This document shows, piece after piece, positions 1-13,300 of a stretch of DNA of 64,000 nt (the first letter of the stretch is position 1; the number at the start of each line of letters is the position of its first letter). The position numbers and the translations under genes are program-made. The stretch comes from Kryptolebias marmoratus (lineage: Eukaryota > Chordata > Actinopteri > Cyprinodontiformes > Rivulidae): the NCBI RefSeq assembly GCF_001649575.2, contig NC_051450.1, positions 14,336,884 to 14,400,883 of the forward strand, given 5' to 3'. Below the pieces are notes generated by a model, which saw nothing but the letters and a program-made list of their open reading frames with translations, was not told the DNA's origin and searched no databases.

Positions 1-499
1 AAGATTCTAATTTTCTGATATGATGAATTTGAGATTTTCATTTGTTGTCATTTGTAATCATCAAAATTAAACGAAATAAACATTTGAATTATATGAGTTT
101 GTATGTAATGTATGAATATAATATACAAGTTTGACTTTTTAAATGGAATTACTGAAATCAATCCACTTTTTCATGATATTCTAATTTTATGACCAGCACC
201 TGTAAACTCGTATAAATGGTGTGGACTGACCTACAGCTTCTGATCAAATTCTCTTTTTTTTTTTACTTGTTTCTTCATAAAAATTATTCTCTTGTTTCTG
301 AGAGGTTTACAAGAAACATAAACCTACACTGATTGGCTCCAACAGAAAGGTGGGAAGGAGCCAACTTTTTTAGATTTTTTTATTATTTTAATACCTCCTA
401 AGGGCTGGGAACAAGAAATCCAAACTTCAAATCTTCTGTTTAAAGCAGGAGTTTGTTTCTCTTTCAACTTAACCCATCAAATCACACAATGACACATTT
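1..499. other. AT-rich flank beyond the rbm33 3' end
   Basis: No open frame or RNA gene is visible here. There is an AATAAA on the plus strand at 75-80. By human synteny the neighbour on this side should be shh, transcribed towards rbm33, so this could be near its 3' end. That is inference from gene order only; nothing in these bases identifies shh. Confidence 0.3.
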
Positions 500-518
500 C
501 TTTATGTGCGTCATGGTG

Positions 519-524
519 TTTATT
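519..524 (-). terminator. rbm33: Candidate rbm33 poly(A) signal
   Basis: The minus strand reads AATAAA here. It is followed, at lower coordinates, by a GT-rich stretch (TGTGTCATTGTGTG, about 485-500), as expected for a cleavage element. It is the best-placed distal signal downstream of the rbm33 stop. Weaker TTTATT matches on the plus strand at about 3228 and 1488-1497 could give shorter 3' ends. Confidence 0.45.
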
Positions 525-1384
525 TTACAGGTTTTTTCTTTTTTTTAAAAATATAAACAGTTTTAGATTCTTATTTTTTTACATCACAGTAGAAGTGTTC
601 AATCATTCACAGCATCTGAACGAACTGCACAAACGTTTCAGCACAATGCAACAAACAATGATTTCATATCTCGTACATCAGCGATGAGTGAAAACACTTT
701 CGGTCAAAACTCGACAGGTTTCAGTCATTATTCGGTTGCGACACACGGTTCCATAAGACCGTCCACAGCGTTATCACAGATTGGACCCAACAGTGAAGAA
801 GCTTCGGTGCAGAAAAAGCCACAGAGCGGTTTGCTTTAGAGTTACGGTCTGCTCTGTGAGGCCGGATGTCGTCACGGAGGTGGAAACCTCCATCCAACAA
901 ACACCGGTGATCCGGGCAGGCCGCCCTGCTGCCGTTCAAGCAACAACAGCATTGAGGAAAAGGTGAGAAACAGTCAAACTTGTCTACGGTAAGTTTAGGA
1001 GAGCTGCGAAGCCCGGACAGGCGGAGGCGGGAGAGCTGCTTGTGGTGGGGAGAGAAAAGTCAGAAGTGGAAGCTTGATTTCCAGGCCTGAAGAGCTGAAA
1101 GAAAACCTTAAAACGTGAGGCGGGAGTTAAAGAAGGAAACAGAAAGCGACGGGTGTCCACAGCGCCGACCTGCAGGAAGAAACAAACAAACAAATGTCCG
1201 AGTTAATCAAATCTCGACAGAGCAGCTGAAACATCAGCAGCGCCACCAGAGTCGGACCATACCAGCAGTTCTACGCGCTCTGCGGACAGAACCTTTTAGT
1301 TTCTGCACGGCGCAGACAGATAAGGGTCTGTCAGCAGCAGAAAATAAAAAAATGAACTACACTGAAAATATAAACACTTTAGAG

Positions 1385-1548
1385 CAGCGGTTCCCAAACT
1401 TTTCAGCTCCTGACCCATAAAATACCAGCAGCAGAGGCCGTTGCTAAAACAGGACAATACTTACAGCTCAACAATCATGATACAAACTTTATTTATTCCT
1501 TGGAACAATTATGCAGCGGGGCTCTAGCTTCAGCTTTGGGAAGCACTG
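1385..1548. mobile_element. hAT-like MITE inside the rbm33 3' UTR
   Basis: The element starts CAGCGGTTCCCAAAC and ends GCTTTGGGAAGCACTG, an imperfect terminal inverted repeat of hAT type. It is flanked by 8-bp sequences that agree at 6 of 8 positions (ctttagag at 1377-1384, aattagag at 1549-1556), as expected of an aged hAT target duplication. At 164 bp it cannot encode a transposase. Confidence 0.65.
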
Positions 1549-3009
1549 AATTAGAGGAACCACCTTAACGAGAAGTCGTTGGTTTCTGAACTTTTAGCTC
1601 CAGTTTTCCAGATCTGCTCCAACATTTAAAGGCTTTAAGCTAAAAATAAACAAGATTTCCAGATAAGATTAAGTAAACAGAAGCTGCTGCATAAAACTTT
1701 CACTACTATTACTTGGACTTCAGGTACTTGTTATTCACAGATAAACAAAAAGCCAAACAAATGATGGTAAAAAACACAAGAACGTTGAATAATACATGCA
1801 GAACCCCTGGTATGGTCACTTAAACATACAGCTGACTAATGTTTGTGTTGCTGCTCTGATGGGTGGGTTTGATCTGGAAAAGAAGTAGGTAACAGTATTA
1901 TTTTAGAAAAAAAAAAAGAAAATCCAAAGGATCTGAATCCTGAATCAGCAGCTGAACCTGATGGGAAATAAAACAAAATAAAAACAACAACATTAAAGTT
2001 AGTGATGCATCTTTGACCCAGGGTTTGGTGTAAAATGTCTGATATCTGCTGTAACAAAAAGCCCAACAGAGAAATGATGCGTTTAAACCGCTTTAAAACA
2101 CATGAGGTGGTTTTCTGTAAAAGCTGCAGTGACACACTTCTAATAAAGTGACGACTATATCTGAACATTCAGGTGGTTTTTTGGAAATAACCCTTCAATT
2201 TGAAGTACAATAGATTCAATGTGAATCTGTGTTTGCATTTCAAGACGTCGCGTCTTATAATTTCGTTACTTTGAGCAGCGCTGCTCATACTTTGATCAAA
2301 TAAATCCACAGGATTTACTACAGCGTGAAGAAACCTCCAACCAAAAACAGCACAGGGAGTACAGGGCAAAAAGTAAACAGCAGCTCAAAAACTCAAAGGG
2401 AGGGAAACACAGAAAAGTCAGTTTAGACGGTGCAAAAAGTACAAAAAGTTACAAAAAATATTAAACAAACTAATAAATAAAAGAAATAAGAAAAACTATT
2501 CAACCAGAAGGAATTTTAGGGGACATTTTTAGGCACCCTGACTGTCCCGCTGATACTGACTCCACTGGTAATAATCCCTACTGGTAGCTTATTTTAAAAC
2601 TTGTGCATTTAAGTAATAAATCATTTAAAGGAAATAGGATTAAAATGCTGTGATTCACACAGAAGCTCCTGTAATCAGTAACACTGCTCCTCAAATCCCT
2701 TATTTTAGAAGGGATGCCATCCAGATAAGCAGCTAAAAGTGGATTTCTTTAAGTATTTCCACAACTGTTAAACATAATACTCCAATTTGTTTTGGGTTTT
2801 TGTTTGCCCTAATGCAAAATATATCCAAGTGAAGACAGAAAGGAGCATTTAGAGCCTCTTAACTCACAATGCTGCTCATCAGGATGTCATCATCATGAAG
2901 TTTGCACCTCAAAAAGGAAATCAACTCAGTCACGTTCCCCTTTCAGCAGCGAGGTTCATTTTCTAAGTGTTGAACCTAGAAAACTGGTTTAATCCTGAGG
3001 TAGTTAATG

Positions 3010-3012
<3 letters not shown>

Positions 3013-3046
<34 letters not shown>
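3013..3046. repeat. (AT)n microsatellite
   Basis: About 17 uninterrupted AT units followed by a short GT/AT tail to about 3057. It lies in the presumed rbm33 3' UTR. Confidence 0.95.
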
Positions 3047-3052
<6 letters not shown>

Positions 3053-4972
3053 ATATAATCGATGCAAGGTGAAACCCCACAGATTCTGTGAAATACAAGT
3101 GATTAAAATGTGACACAGATAAAAGATCGGCACCAAACACATGGACGCCACACAGAAGCACACATCTTCGGACTAAAGTTTCACCGGCTTCACATACCAG
3201 CAGGTTTACGGTATATTGGCCACAATTTTTATTTTTTTCCCCTCCCCAGTTTTCCCTTAAATGTTTGTACGTCTTATGAACAGAAATGTGGTCCAGTCAT
3301 CTCTCATTTTAGCTAAAAAAAAACCCCAACAAAACCAAAAAAACAAAAACAACCCCCCCCAAACCACTTATAAAATGATGCCTGGCTTGATACATCGACT
3401 CAGCCTTTACATGTAAAAATGTTTAGCTTGATACAACATGACTAACACGAGGAAAAGAAAAAAAAAACAACAGGATAAATACTGAGGGGAATCTGTTTGG
3501 TATGTACATGATCGCTACAGAGATAATGGTTGCTCCCTCACAAACTTTTTGAAAGAAAATGTACACAAAGTTCACTTTTAACTTCGCTTATTCATAAGGT
3601 GGGTGAACGAGACAAATTTGCCAAATGACCGGGAAAGGGGGGGGGAACACACACGACTAAAAGAGAAATGCAACATGAGTCAAAATGTTGAACAGAGAAA
3701 AACAGCTGCTGAGTTTGAAGCTTTTGGGAATGTAGTGAGATTCTACAAACGAGGCTAAAAATGCCGGGGAACACAAAGGGGCTGCGTTAAGTGCTGCAGA
3801 AGTGTTTGTCATGTTTAGGAGAATGTATGGATATCAGAATAAAGGGAGGTCAAAATATAAGAAACATAAGAAGCGCCGACTTCAATCACTCCAACCTTTA
3901 CTCCTCCCAAATAGGAACGGATTTGAGCAGAATCTGACAAAAAAACCTATAAAAACTGACAGTAATTCTTCCCAAACCTCCAAATACAACACTTCCCAAC
4001 AATATGAGACGAAGGCTGCTCTTAATCATAAAAATCAGACAACACTCTTAGCGCAGATCTGAAACCTAAATCTAACTACTCCATAATCAAACAGAGAACT
4101 AAAACACATCAACAAACTTAGTCCAAACACAATCCAAGGTAACGTTTAAAGGAAAAAAAACAACCTAATAATACACCGGCAACTTTCAATCAAGAGAACA
4201 GCTCCAACACTGCGCAGCACCAGAAGCTTACACAATCCTTACAAACGGATGAAACCACAGAAGTACAGACTCTGCTGTATGAAATGTTACATCCTCACCA
4301 TCAGGCCAGCGGTGTGTCTGTACACAACGTGTCCACTGGGTGGCGCCACGGACCAAACTACGGCTGGATGTCCAAGCTGAAAGCTGAGAAGAACAACGCA
4401 CTAATAGTACTAAAACACCACCATCTACAGGAAGGGAGGGAAATGGGCTACAAACAGCTCATATGGGCTCATGGACTAATCTGCCACAATTCTCCGCATC
4501 AAAACGCTGAGTCACAAATAAACCATGAACTATATTCTGTGAGGCGGCCAAATCTAAAGGTTTTCTTTTATAGTTTTTATAAATAACTCTGAAGAGGTAA
4601 GTAACCATTATCCCATGATACGCTCTACTTAAAGTGTCCGTTTAAGATGGGGGCGGGGGAAAAAAAGGTTTTCTTGTTCTTTTTACACAAACATAAAAAA
4701 AAGGATTCACCTTCCAGTGTCTTTTTCATGTTGTTTCAAACCTACAGCCTCTCAGCGGGCAAAGTCAAACACATGCATGCTCACGGCTAATAAATGTCTT
4801 TGTGTTGATTTGTCCAAACGGGAGGAAGAGACGGACGTCGAACTTCGTGCAGAGACGATGAATGGCCCCCAAAGAGCTGAAGGGATTTTCCTACCCCTCC
4901 CCTGGTGGAGTTATACACCAGAGGCGTCCCACGTGAGGGGAGAGTGGCTTCTTACTGGCTTTGTTGTGCTCC

Positions 4973-5021
4973 TCATCCATCGATCAGTGACACGTCAATG
5001 TGGGACAAATCAATCATGTGC
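4973..5021 (-). CDS. rbm33: rbm33 coding exon 19 (end of RRM, stop)
   Basis: Acceptor CTACACAG precedes the exon at 5022-5023. The frame reads HMIDLSHIDVSLIDG then TGA at 4973-4975, close to the mammalian RBM33 C-terminus (HMIDLSHINVALIVE). Only 49 coding bases, so it is easily missed. The His/Arg junction codon is split with exon 18. Confidence 0.93.
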
Positions 5022-8000
5022 CTGTGTAGCAATCATCATAATTATCAATGGGTCACGGTGATTTCTATCTCTGTGCAGCTTTATTAATATTACCAAGAAG
5101 TAAAGCTCTGTCATCGTTTCATTGTCACTTGTTTAAACAGAAAAGGGAGAAGAACGCTGATTACCTATTGAAGCTCGTTTGGAAACTTGCTGCGTGTTGG
5201 GGATTGGAAAATTTGGCGACAGCTTTCCTCTGCTGGGGCATCATTTTAAACATCTGCAGAGACCGGAAAGAGGAGAATAAAAATAGATGTTTACACGTGG
5301 ACTAAAGTAGAAGTGGTGGGGAGAAAAGGAATAATTAATCCCCCTTTTAAGACTCATTTCCAAAGCAACTCAAAAGAGGGCGCTATTGTATCACACGTGC
5401 AGATTTCATTATTTCTACATCTGTGGGTGCAAGTAAATATCCAGTTTCTAAGCTTGAGAAATAAATGTTAAATAAGAAAACGCTGACTCTTAAAAAAAAA
5501 AAAAAGCTGCTCAAAATGTTTATAAAAACTAGATGCTCATGAGAAAACTCAAACTCCAAAACGCATTTAAACTCTGAAGTTTTTACAGATGATGGGTGAA
5601 GGTTAGGGATGGGCATTCCAAGCGAAAGCACTCTTTGAATCCGTTGCTCAATATTTGATTATTCTTCAAACACCCCCACCCCTGCTCCACACACAACAAA
5701 CGCTACAGATACTCGGGCTTTTTCACAACGTGTGTTCAGCTCATCTTTTACTCGTAACACAAGTGGCAGCACAACAACCTGCTGGAAAAAACAGCTCTGA
5801 GCTGAACCGAGCTACTTTAAACGCCACGCTGAGAGAAAACTCAACAGTTATGAACATTAATTTAACACGTTCATTTTAAAGAACATTCATTTTAACAACC
5901 GCTTGTGTTCTCATGGTTGCGGTGAGGACTTGTGAGTTATTTTCTACTCCGCACACGTCCTGCGCTGCTGTAAAAACCCACTTTGGACACACACACGTGC
6001 CGCCGATAACTCCGCCAGCAGACATATTTGCGTTTCTCCGTTTTCACCGGTCCAGTGGATCAACATGGAGGGGTGTGCGCAGTTGTTGCTTACCCGTGGC
6101 CGTAGTTTCCACTTTGTAAGACTTTCAAAATAAATCTGCGACGGTGGAAACGGACGCGCAAGCGCTTCGAGGGTGATGGCGGTCGTGGTGGGACGAAGAT
6201 AGCGCCCCGTATGGAAACATGCCGTGGTGGTTAGGATACAACTTGGTGCTTTACCGCTACCTTGTGGTTCTGTTAACAATGTGTTACTACCAGGTGCCAG
6301 TTATGGAAAAAAAGACAACAAAAAAACAGTCAAATTTATATCATTTAATGACTGCCAGCCCTAATGGAGGTAGGCCAATAAACCGGTCAGACACTAAATT
6401 ATTAATGACCATTTTTAAATAATTGCCTGAGCTTACTTTAATGATTACAGACCAGACAGAAAAACAGTTTCAACCAGTGAGAACGGTAAGACTTGAGTCG
6501 CTCATATTTAACTGGTTAGATATTGAACATTATTTTTAGAACAAGAGGAAAAATGAATAACTATAATCTACTTAAGAAGTAGATTCATAGCGATCAGCTG
6601 TAGTCTAGTTAGGAATAGGTTCTGACGTGCATCGAGACTCAGAGCTAAATTATTAAAGATCTTAGTACTTTTAAGTTTCAACATTATCAACTCCATTTGT
6701 AGTTAAGCGGAAATCTGTTTCCTTCAAAGGCTGTGAGTCGGAGCAGCTCTTGTCCATGCAATTGTGTACGACAGCTACTTTATGAATTAGTTTAAAAGAA
6801 CTGCAGATTAATGGCTGCACAAAAGCCTCGTCTCAAAATGGAAGTATTTCAATGAGCGAAGAAAAGCAAAGTGTAAGAAAGGAAGAAAAAAGAAGAAAAC
6901 AGCACAAAAAAAATTTGGTCATTAATAAGTGGTTATATTTTTGTAAGGTGGGAAAAAAGCATTATACAGCTGCCATCGACCTGATTTCTGAAGATTGGTA
7001 GCAGCCACAGAAAAATCCCTACTAATATCTCCCATAACGTATTTGGCACCTACCTCAATGGGACCGATGGACCTGAGGAGGTTCTTCAGCTGAAACTCTG
7101 TTGTAGACGAGGAAAGGCCCTCTATGGAGACGGTAGAGCGAAGGACCTCTGCGCCTCTCTGGCTCTGTCTGGTGGGCATTGGTTGACCTCGACCCACCAG
7201 CCCAACTCCTCTACTTCGGCCCCGGCCCGACACGACCACCTAACCAGCAGCAGGAGAGATAATTACCCAAATAAGAAACAAATGTAGGGAACAGTAACAT
7301 TAAAAACTGAGGAAACAGAGGGAACACTTATGTCTTTAATAATGTAAAGAGGTTTCTCGACAGAGGTATGTTTAAAGATGCTTTTTCTCTTGTGCCTCTC
7401 AGACTTTAACATGATTGACTCATCACCTTTCTACACAGAACATCAATGTCAGAAGGTGATGCATGCTGCATGACATTCTTCATATGATCCTGTGTGAGAG
7501 AGGTACAATTTCCCAGCTGCAGAGGAGGAGGAGGAGGAGGAGGAGGAGGGAAAGACCCTAAAAAGAGCAAAGAGGGGGTAGTAGGAATGTGTGTGTGTGT
7601 GTGTGTGTGTTTGGGGTGTGGGAGCATAAAGGAAGAGAAGCCATGCAAGCCTAGTGGTGGCTGCCTTACACTGTCAGCATCAGCGAGTATGGAATCTGTG
7701 ACAAGAGCTTGGTGGTGACAGGCGTGCAGAGAGGCCAGGGGATCTTGTGTAGCCCCGTTGTGATGTTTTCAACATGTCAATACTCCTGCACCTGTATACT
7801 GTCCTGTTTCACTGCAACTACTGCTTGATTGGTATCTCTACTGAATAAAAATGTAACGCAACATTACAGGAGACATTTCGGCTTGTTTTTCCAGTTAAGG
7901 TGCCACGAAGCGCACGCTATTAATAAATACATTTCGGGTGAAAAGATTGTTAGTGTTAGCTCATTTATGACATACCCTGCTTTGCTGTGTGCTGCCCCTG

Positions 8001-10258
8001 CCCCCGCGGCTAGCCTGCGGTGTTCCGCCTGGTCCCTGTTGCTGCTGTCCCATCATGGTCACCTTTCTTTGGACGCTCTGGTTGAGCGGAGATGCTTGCC
8101 AGGAACTCTGCTGCTGCATTGGGTCGACGGTTGCCTCGGGCCCCTTTTCACTCTGAATGGAAATAATGATGAAAAACACTAAATCTGCGTCTCTAATTTT
8201 CAGCATTTATCTCTAACCGCACACATCACACACTTGTGCTAACAGAATGAATGCAAGTGAAGTTTTTATGACTGATGCAAAGCTATCTCCCTCCATAAAG
8301 GAAACTGAAAATCTGCAAACACTGAAAGTGGATTTCTATCGGGGGCAGACTGTGGAGAATAGAGATCAACCAAACAAGGTGATGGTCTCATTATCAAATA
8401 AAGTCACAGCTCTGCTCTGTTGACGTGCGGGGAGGAATTGAAGGTCGTCTTTTCTCCGACTCTGCAGAAAGATGTGACAGATCAATACGTGGGAAGAAAA
8501 GAGGTGCTATCTCTGACCTGTCCCCAGCTGAGAGTAAATGGATTAATCCCTTCTATAGAAATCACAGCTCCTGATTGCACCCATCAAATGCTAAGCTGCA
8601 TTACACTGAAACGACAGCAGCTCGATGTGTATCCCATCCCCCTTCACTCACACACACCCTTCCCTGAGCTTTTGTGTTTTGCACAGCTTTGTATTACCCC
8701 TGATGAAAATATAATTTGCTTCTTATCTGTGTGCCTAAGCTATACAAATCCAAATCCTCAAAAGTGGCAACTTTCTTACACAGGTATTATGAAAGATTAA
8801 TTACAAGGGTCTTGGATTGGCATCTTTTGTTGCCTCGCACCTGAAAGATGGGTTGATATAAGAAGCAACTGAGGGATGACAGAGAGGAAGAAGGGAAAAA
8901 GAAGAGATACCATTGTCAAACTCTTGTTGATGACAGCAGAACAATGTGGAAGAGGGAATCTTCTTTTCACTCCGATTATTAGCCCCAGCTCTTTCCATCC
9001 CTTTTTTCCCCCCGCTTCACATCCCACTCCACTTTTTTCTCCACGATGCAGTAAATCAGATAGCTCTACACAGGTTTCCATTAACACACAGACACCCAGT
9101 GATCTTCATCAGCAGCCAGTCGCCAATTTTGGCACAGCAGCTTGATCCTCTGGGATGGAAAGCAGCTTATTTCAAATATTATCACATCCCACCACCATGT
9201 CTCTTAAGTGACAAGTATTAATGTTTAACATGCACGCCTTTATGGGTTTTCAATAAAGATTAATGTGCAATTAAGGACAAAGCTGCAACTTATCAGGAGA
9301 GAATGAAATAGCCAGCAGTGATATTTTCTGGACTTTGTTAGAGTTATTGTCAATCTTATTTTACCTTCTGTCTTTAGGAGAATGCTTATCTGTCCTGAAA
9401 AGAGGATCTCAACCTTTAAAAGTAGTGACGAGATGTCCCCAACTCTACAGATAAATGTCAAACGGCTCTCCTTAATGCCTCCAGCCTTTCTGTGTTACAA
9501 AAGTATGTAAAGACATTCTTGCTTAAATACCAGTTCCCGAAGCTTAAAAGAAGAAACTCTTAACAGATCAATTTTGCCAAAATGACACAGACATCACTGT
9601 GTCATCCTCATAGGTTAGATATCAACTAGATTACAAAATAGACAGTGAGAGAAATCATTGGCATTTCTGTTCAAGCTGTGTAGTTTCCCCTGTGGGTAAA
9701 ATCTTTTGTAAAGGATCAAATAAATGTCAGAGAAGGTGTCATAAATATGAAACCACATGCTCACCAGTCCTGAAAGTTGGACAACTCTGACTTTTTGTGG
9801 CACCTGCTGACCTTCCACAGCAGAATTCTTGACTCTTTGCATCACAGTTCTTTTAGCCCCGGGTTTGGATCCTTGAGTCTGAGCTGGGCCTGGTGCCGCT
9901 GGTGTGTTCGTCTGAGGAACCTGAAGGGACTGAACCGGAGCGTTGGGTCTGTTTACACTCTGCACAGAGCTGTTCCTTCGTTGTTGCAGCTGCTGATTCT
10001 GTTGGGGCTGAGTCCACTGCTGTTCGGTAGCGGCGCCGGGGATTTGCTGCTCCTGTGTGCCGCCTTTTACTACGTGCAGGCGTGCCTTAACATTCGGATG
10101 TGGTGTAGGGGTTTGAGCAGCATCACTAAGAGGCAGGGTGTTGTCTTGATTAGGGTTTGTTAATGAGTGATTTAGTGATGGCTGCATCCTTTGAGGAACC
10201 AGTTTCTGTTGTTGTGCCTGTAGCTGAGGTCGTTTTTGTTCTGGCTGCTGCAGTAATG

Positions 10259-10307
<49 letters not shown>

Positions 10308-13300
10308 ATTTGATGGTGCAGGCTGAGTCTGTGTAGGAGTAGGGCCTTGGCTTGGTGTGGCTGTTTGAGAATTAAGCCTATCCAGCAGCTCCTTCTTTCT
10401 GACACCAGCCTGCATTTGCCGTCGCCACTCCTTCCTCTTCAGAATCTCTTCTCTCAGACGCTTCTGCTCCTCAATCTTCAGACGATACTGCCTCGTCTCC
10501 TCGTCTTCATCAGGGTTCTGTGGAAAAAAAAAACATGCAGGAAAAACAATAATGATGAAGTTACTTCCCCACAATTGCTTTAAAGCTGTGAATATAGGTA
10601 AAGGGTACCAGTTGCACTAAAAAGTCAAAATTATATTGCAGGAATGGTGTTTAATTTTCATCAAAGCAAAAATTGATGATAATCTTGTTGTTTTGTTTAT
10701 GTCAGTAACCTTATTGTTTATTTCACTTTCTTTAGTTTATTCCTGACATCTGGTTTACTACTTAGAAAAAACATTTTATATAAATCAATGAGTTCATTTG
10801 TAAATGATCTAAACTGTGTTTAATTGTAGTTTTTTTGTTATTTTTCTAGTCTCTGGGAGAACAAAAACTCATCTTCAAACGCTGACCTCTGGTGTGGTGG
10901 TGGTGGATGGTGCGCTCAGGGTTCCCTTATTAACCATTGTCCTGCCTGCCCCCCCAGGCTGTGATTCAGGCTTTGCAACTTGGCCTCTTCCTCGGCCGCC
11001 GCCAGACATCGGCTGCGTGTTCTGCCCCATGCGCGTCCTCGGTGTTGCCCTGGCAACAGGCTTGATGTTGGCAGCAGGGGAGGCGGGGGTTGGGGCAGGG
11101 CGGGTACTGTTCATGTTTGTGTTACCAGGTGCTACAGGGAGCTCCCGCAGGTTGCTGTTGCGTTGCTGCATTTGTTTGGAAATAGGCGTGTTCTGTAAAC
11201 AAAAATAAATACCCAGTTCAGTGTTTAGTAATTCAAATTCATTTTTTTACAAACAATAAATCACAACTCTCCATCAAATCAAGTTGTGTTTACTTAAAAA
11301 ATACGACAGAATAGTGTGCCCCCACAAAAATGGAAAGTCCAGATATTATCAGTTTGACCTGCAAAATAGTTGAGCTAATATGTTAATCTCATACCATTCT
11401 CTGCCGGTTTGACATGCTGCGCTGCTGTGGGTTCTGAGGGCGGGGAGTCATCTGCCTCGGGCTACCGTGCTGTTGGTGGAAAGGATTCTGACCATGGTGT
11501 GTCATGGGGCGAGGCTCACTGAGATTTATCTGTTGCTGATGGGGTAACTCTTGCCTGTGGTGGTGCTGCTGCTGGTGGTGCATGGGATGGGGCGACATTG
11601 GGTCGTGATGTGGCAGCTGAGAGACAGGGGGGGCGTGCATTAAACCCTGCAACATTGGGGAAAAGAGGAGAAAGTAAATGTCAGTTTTACTAATATCTTA
11701 AAACACAAGAAATATTGTCTCATATGAGTCTTTATCACAGCATTAGATTGGGCAATTTATGGGAAATTACCCTCCTAATCAGCGTTTTTGTTTAGTGATA
11801 TCAAAGTGATTCGTTCACTAGAGGGAGCTCTTGCCTATGCCTCAGCAAAATGCAGTTGTGCCAAAAAATTTGGCTTTTTTTAAAAAAAAACTTCAGCAAC
11901 CATAAATAAGACAACTAGTCAAATCAAAAACTCATTTTTAACAAACAACCCAAGAGACAATTAGAGCCGAAGCAGAGAAATGAAAACACAAACACACAAA
12001 AACGTAGTCAATGAAATCACTTACTCTTAGTCGTACCTGCATCCCAAACTGAACTTGTGGAGGGGGAAAAGGGTTCCCCTGCTGGCCAAAGGGCTGACGG
12101 GGGCTCATGAAAGGCCTGGGTTGGTTAGGGGGGCCACCTTGCTGATTCAAGTTCACCATCCCCTGGTGACCTTGGTGAGGAGGGAGGTTTGGTCTTGGGG
12201 GTTCTCTCTGAAACAATCCTATTGGGCCCTGGCCCGGCTGGTTAAAGGGCGGTCCTGGCGGGCCGAAGCCCATGTGGCCCTGGCCGGGCAGGTGCTGCTG
12301 GTGGAGGTTGTTGCTGTTGTTCATCAAAGGGCTGGGGCCCTGGTGATCAAACATGTGCTGCGCTGGAAACCGTGTTGAATCTGCACACTCTGTGGCCAAA
12401 CAAGGAAGACCATATAAAACACAACACAAGTGAGAAGGATTTTCTTTTCTTTTTTTAAACTTAAGAGCCTGTTTCAGTGCCAATAATTCCCTCTCCAGAT
12501 GTGTAGTGCTATTGCCAAAAAAACAGACAACTTCATTAAAATGGTGGTGTAACAATCAGGTAGATAGATCAATTCTGTATTAACAATGTCAAAAAAAAAA
12601 TCATAAATATGCATGTTTATTGCCGTTTCCAAGGTTCATTCAGATGTATATATATACATACATGCATTTAACATGAGTTCTGCTAATACAGCAGCACCAG
12701 AGAGCTAGCAGCATACCCTCTAGGTATTGCGCTAGAGGTGATAAAGAGGGTTAAATATGCTAAGAGAGCTTTGTAACACTCGTCAAGGTTGGGTGTGAGA
12801 CTCACCTCCCATAAACAGGGGCTCTCTGTCTTGGGGGCCTTGAGGTGGCTGGTTCCTTAAGGGCTCCAAGTGATGAGGGGGCCGCTGAGGCTGACCAAAA
12901 TTGCCTGGCATGTGATGCTGGAAGTCTCCCATTACCTGAGAAAAGAAAGCTCATGAATTATATGCCATCTGAAAAACTCAATCAAAAACAAGTTTAGCTA
13001 ATAACAAAAAAATGGAGAAATTACATTAGGATCAGGGAGTGATTTTAAATGGAATGTGGGGTTCATTAAACAAATGTTGAGTCTTGAGTTGTACACATCA
13101 ATATGTATGCCAATATCAAAGGAACCCCTCAGCATGAATTCTTGAACAAACCTGCATTAATGCTACTTGAGGCTCTATTGATAAAACCTAAAGCCAGCCT
13201 CTAACAAGGAAAGAGCATTTCAGGAGGGAATAGGTGCCCTCATCTTTGTTTCAACTACTTTGTATCTTCAACAGCTTTCTACTTATTGCTTACGCTCTAG

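Larger units (their letters stand above)
500..4972 (-). other. rbm33: Probable long rbm33 3' UTR
   Basis: From the rbm33 stop codon to the distal poly(A) signal there are about 4.4 kb with no recognisable coding exon on either strand. Open frames here are short and lack family features. A long 3' UTR is known for mammalian RBM33. The segment includes an AT dinucleotide repeat, homopolymer runs and one hAT-like MITE. The 3' end is inferred from the poly(A) context, not from transcript data. Confidence 0.45.

Noticed and set aside
1..200. shh 3' UTR at the left edge
   Set aside because: Expected from synteny and there is an AATAAA at 75-80, but no sequence evidence identifies shh.
721..966. 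Opposing frames at the rbm33 3' end considered as a last rbm33 or neighbouring exon
   Set aside because: Neither frame continues the RRM. The true last exons were found at 5165-5253 and 4973-5021.
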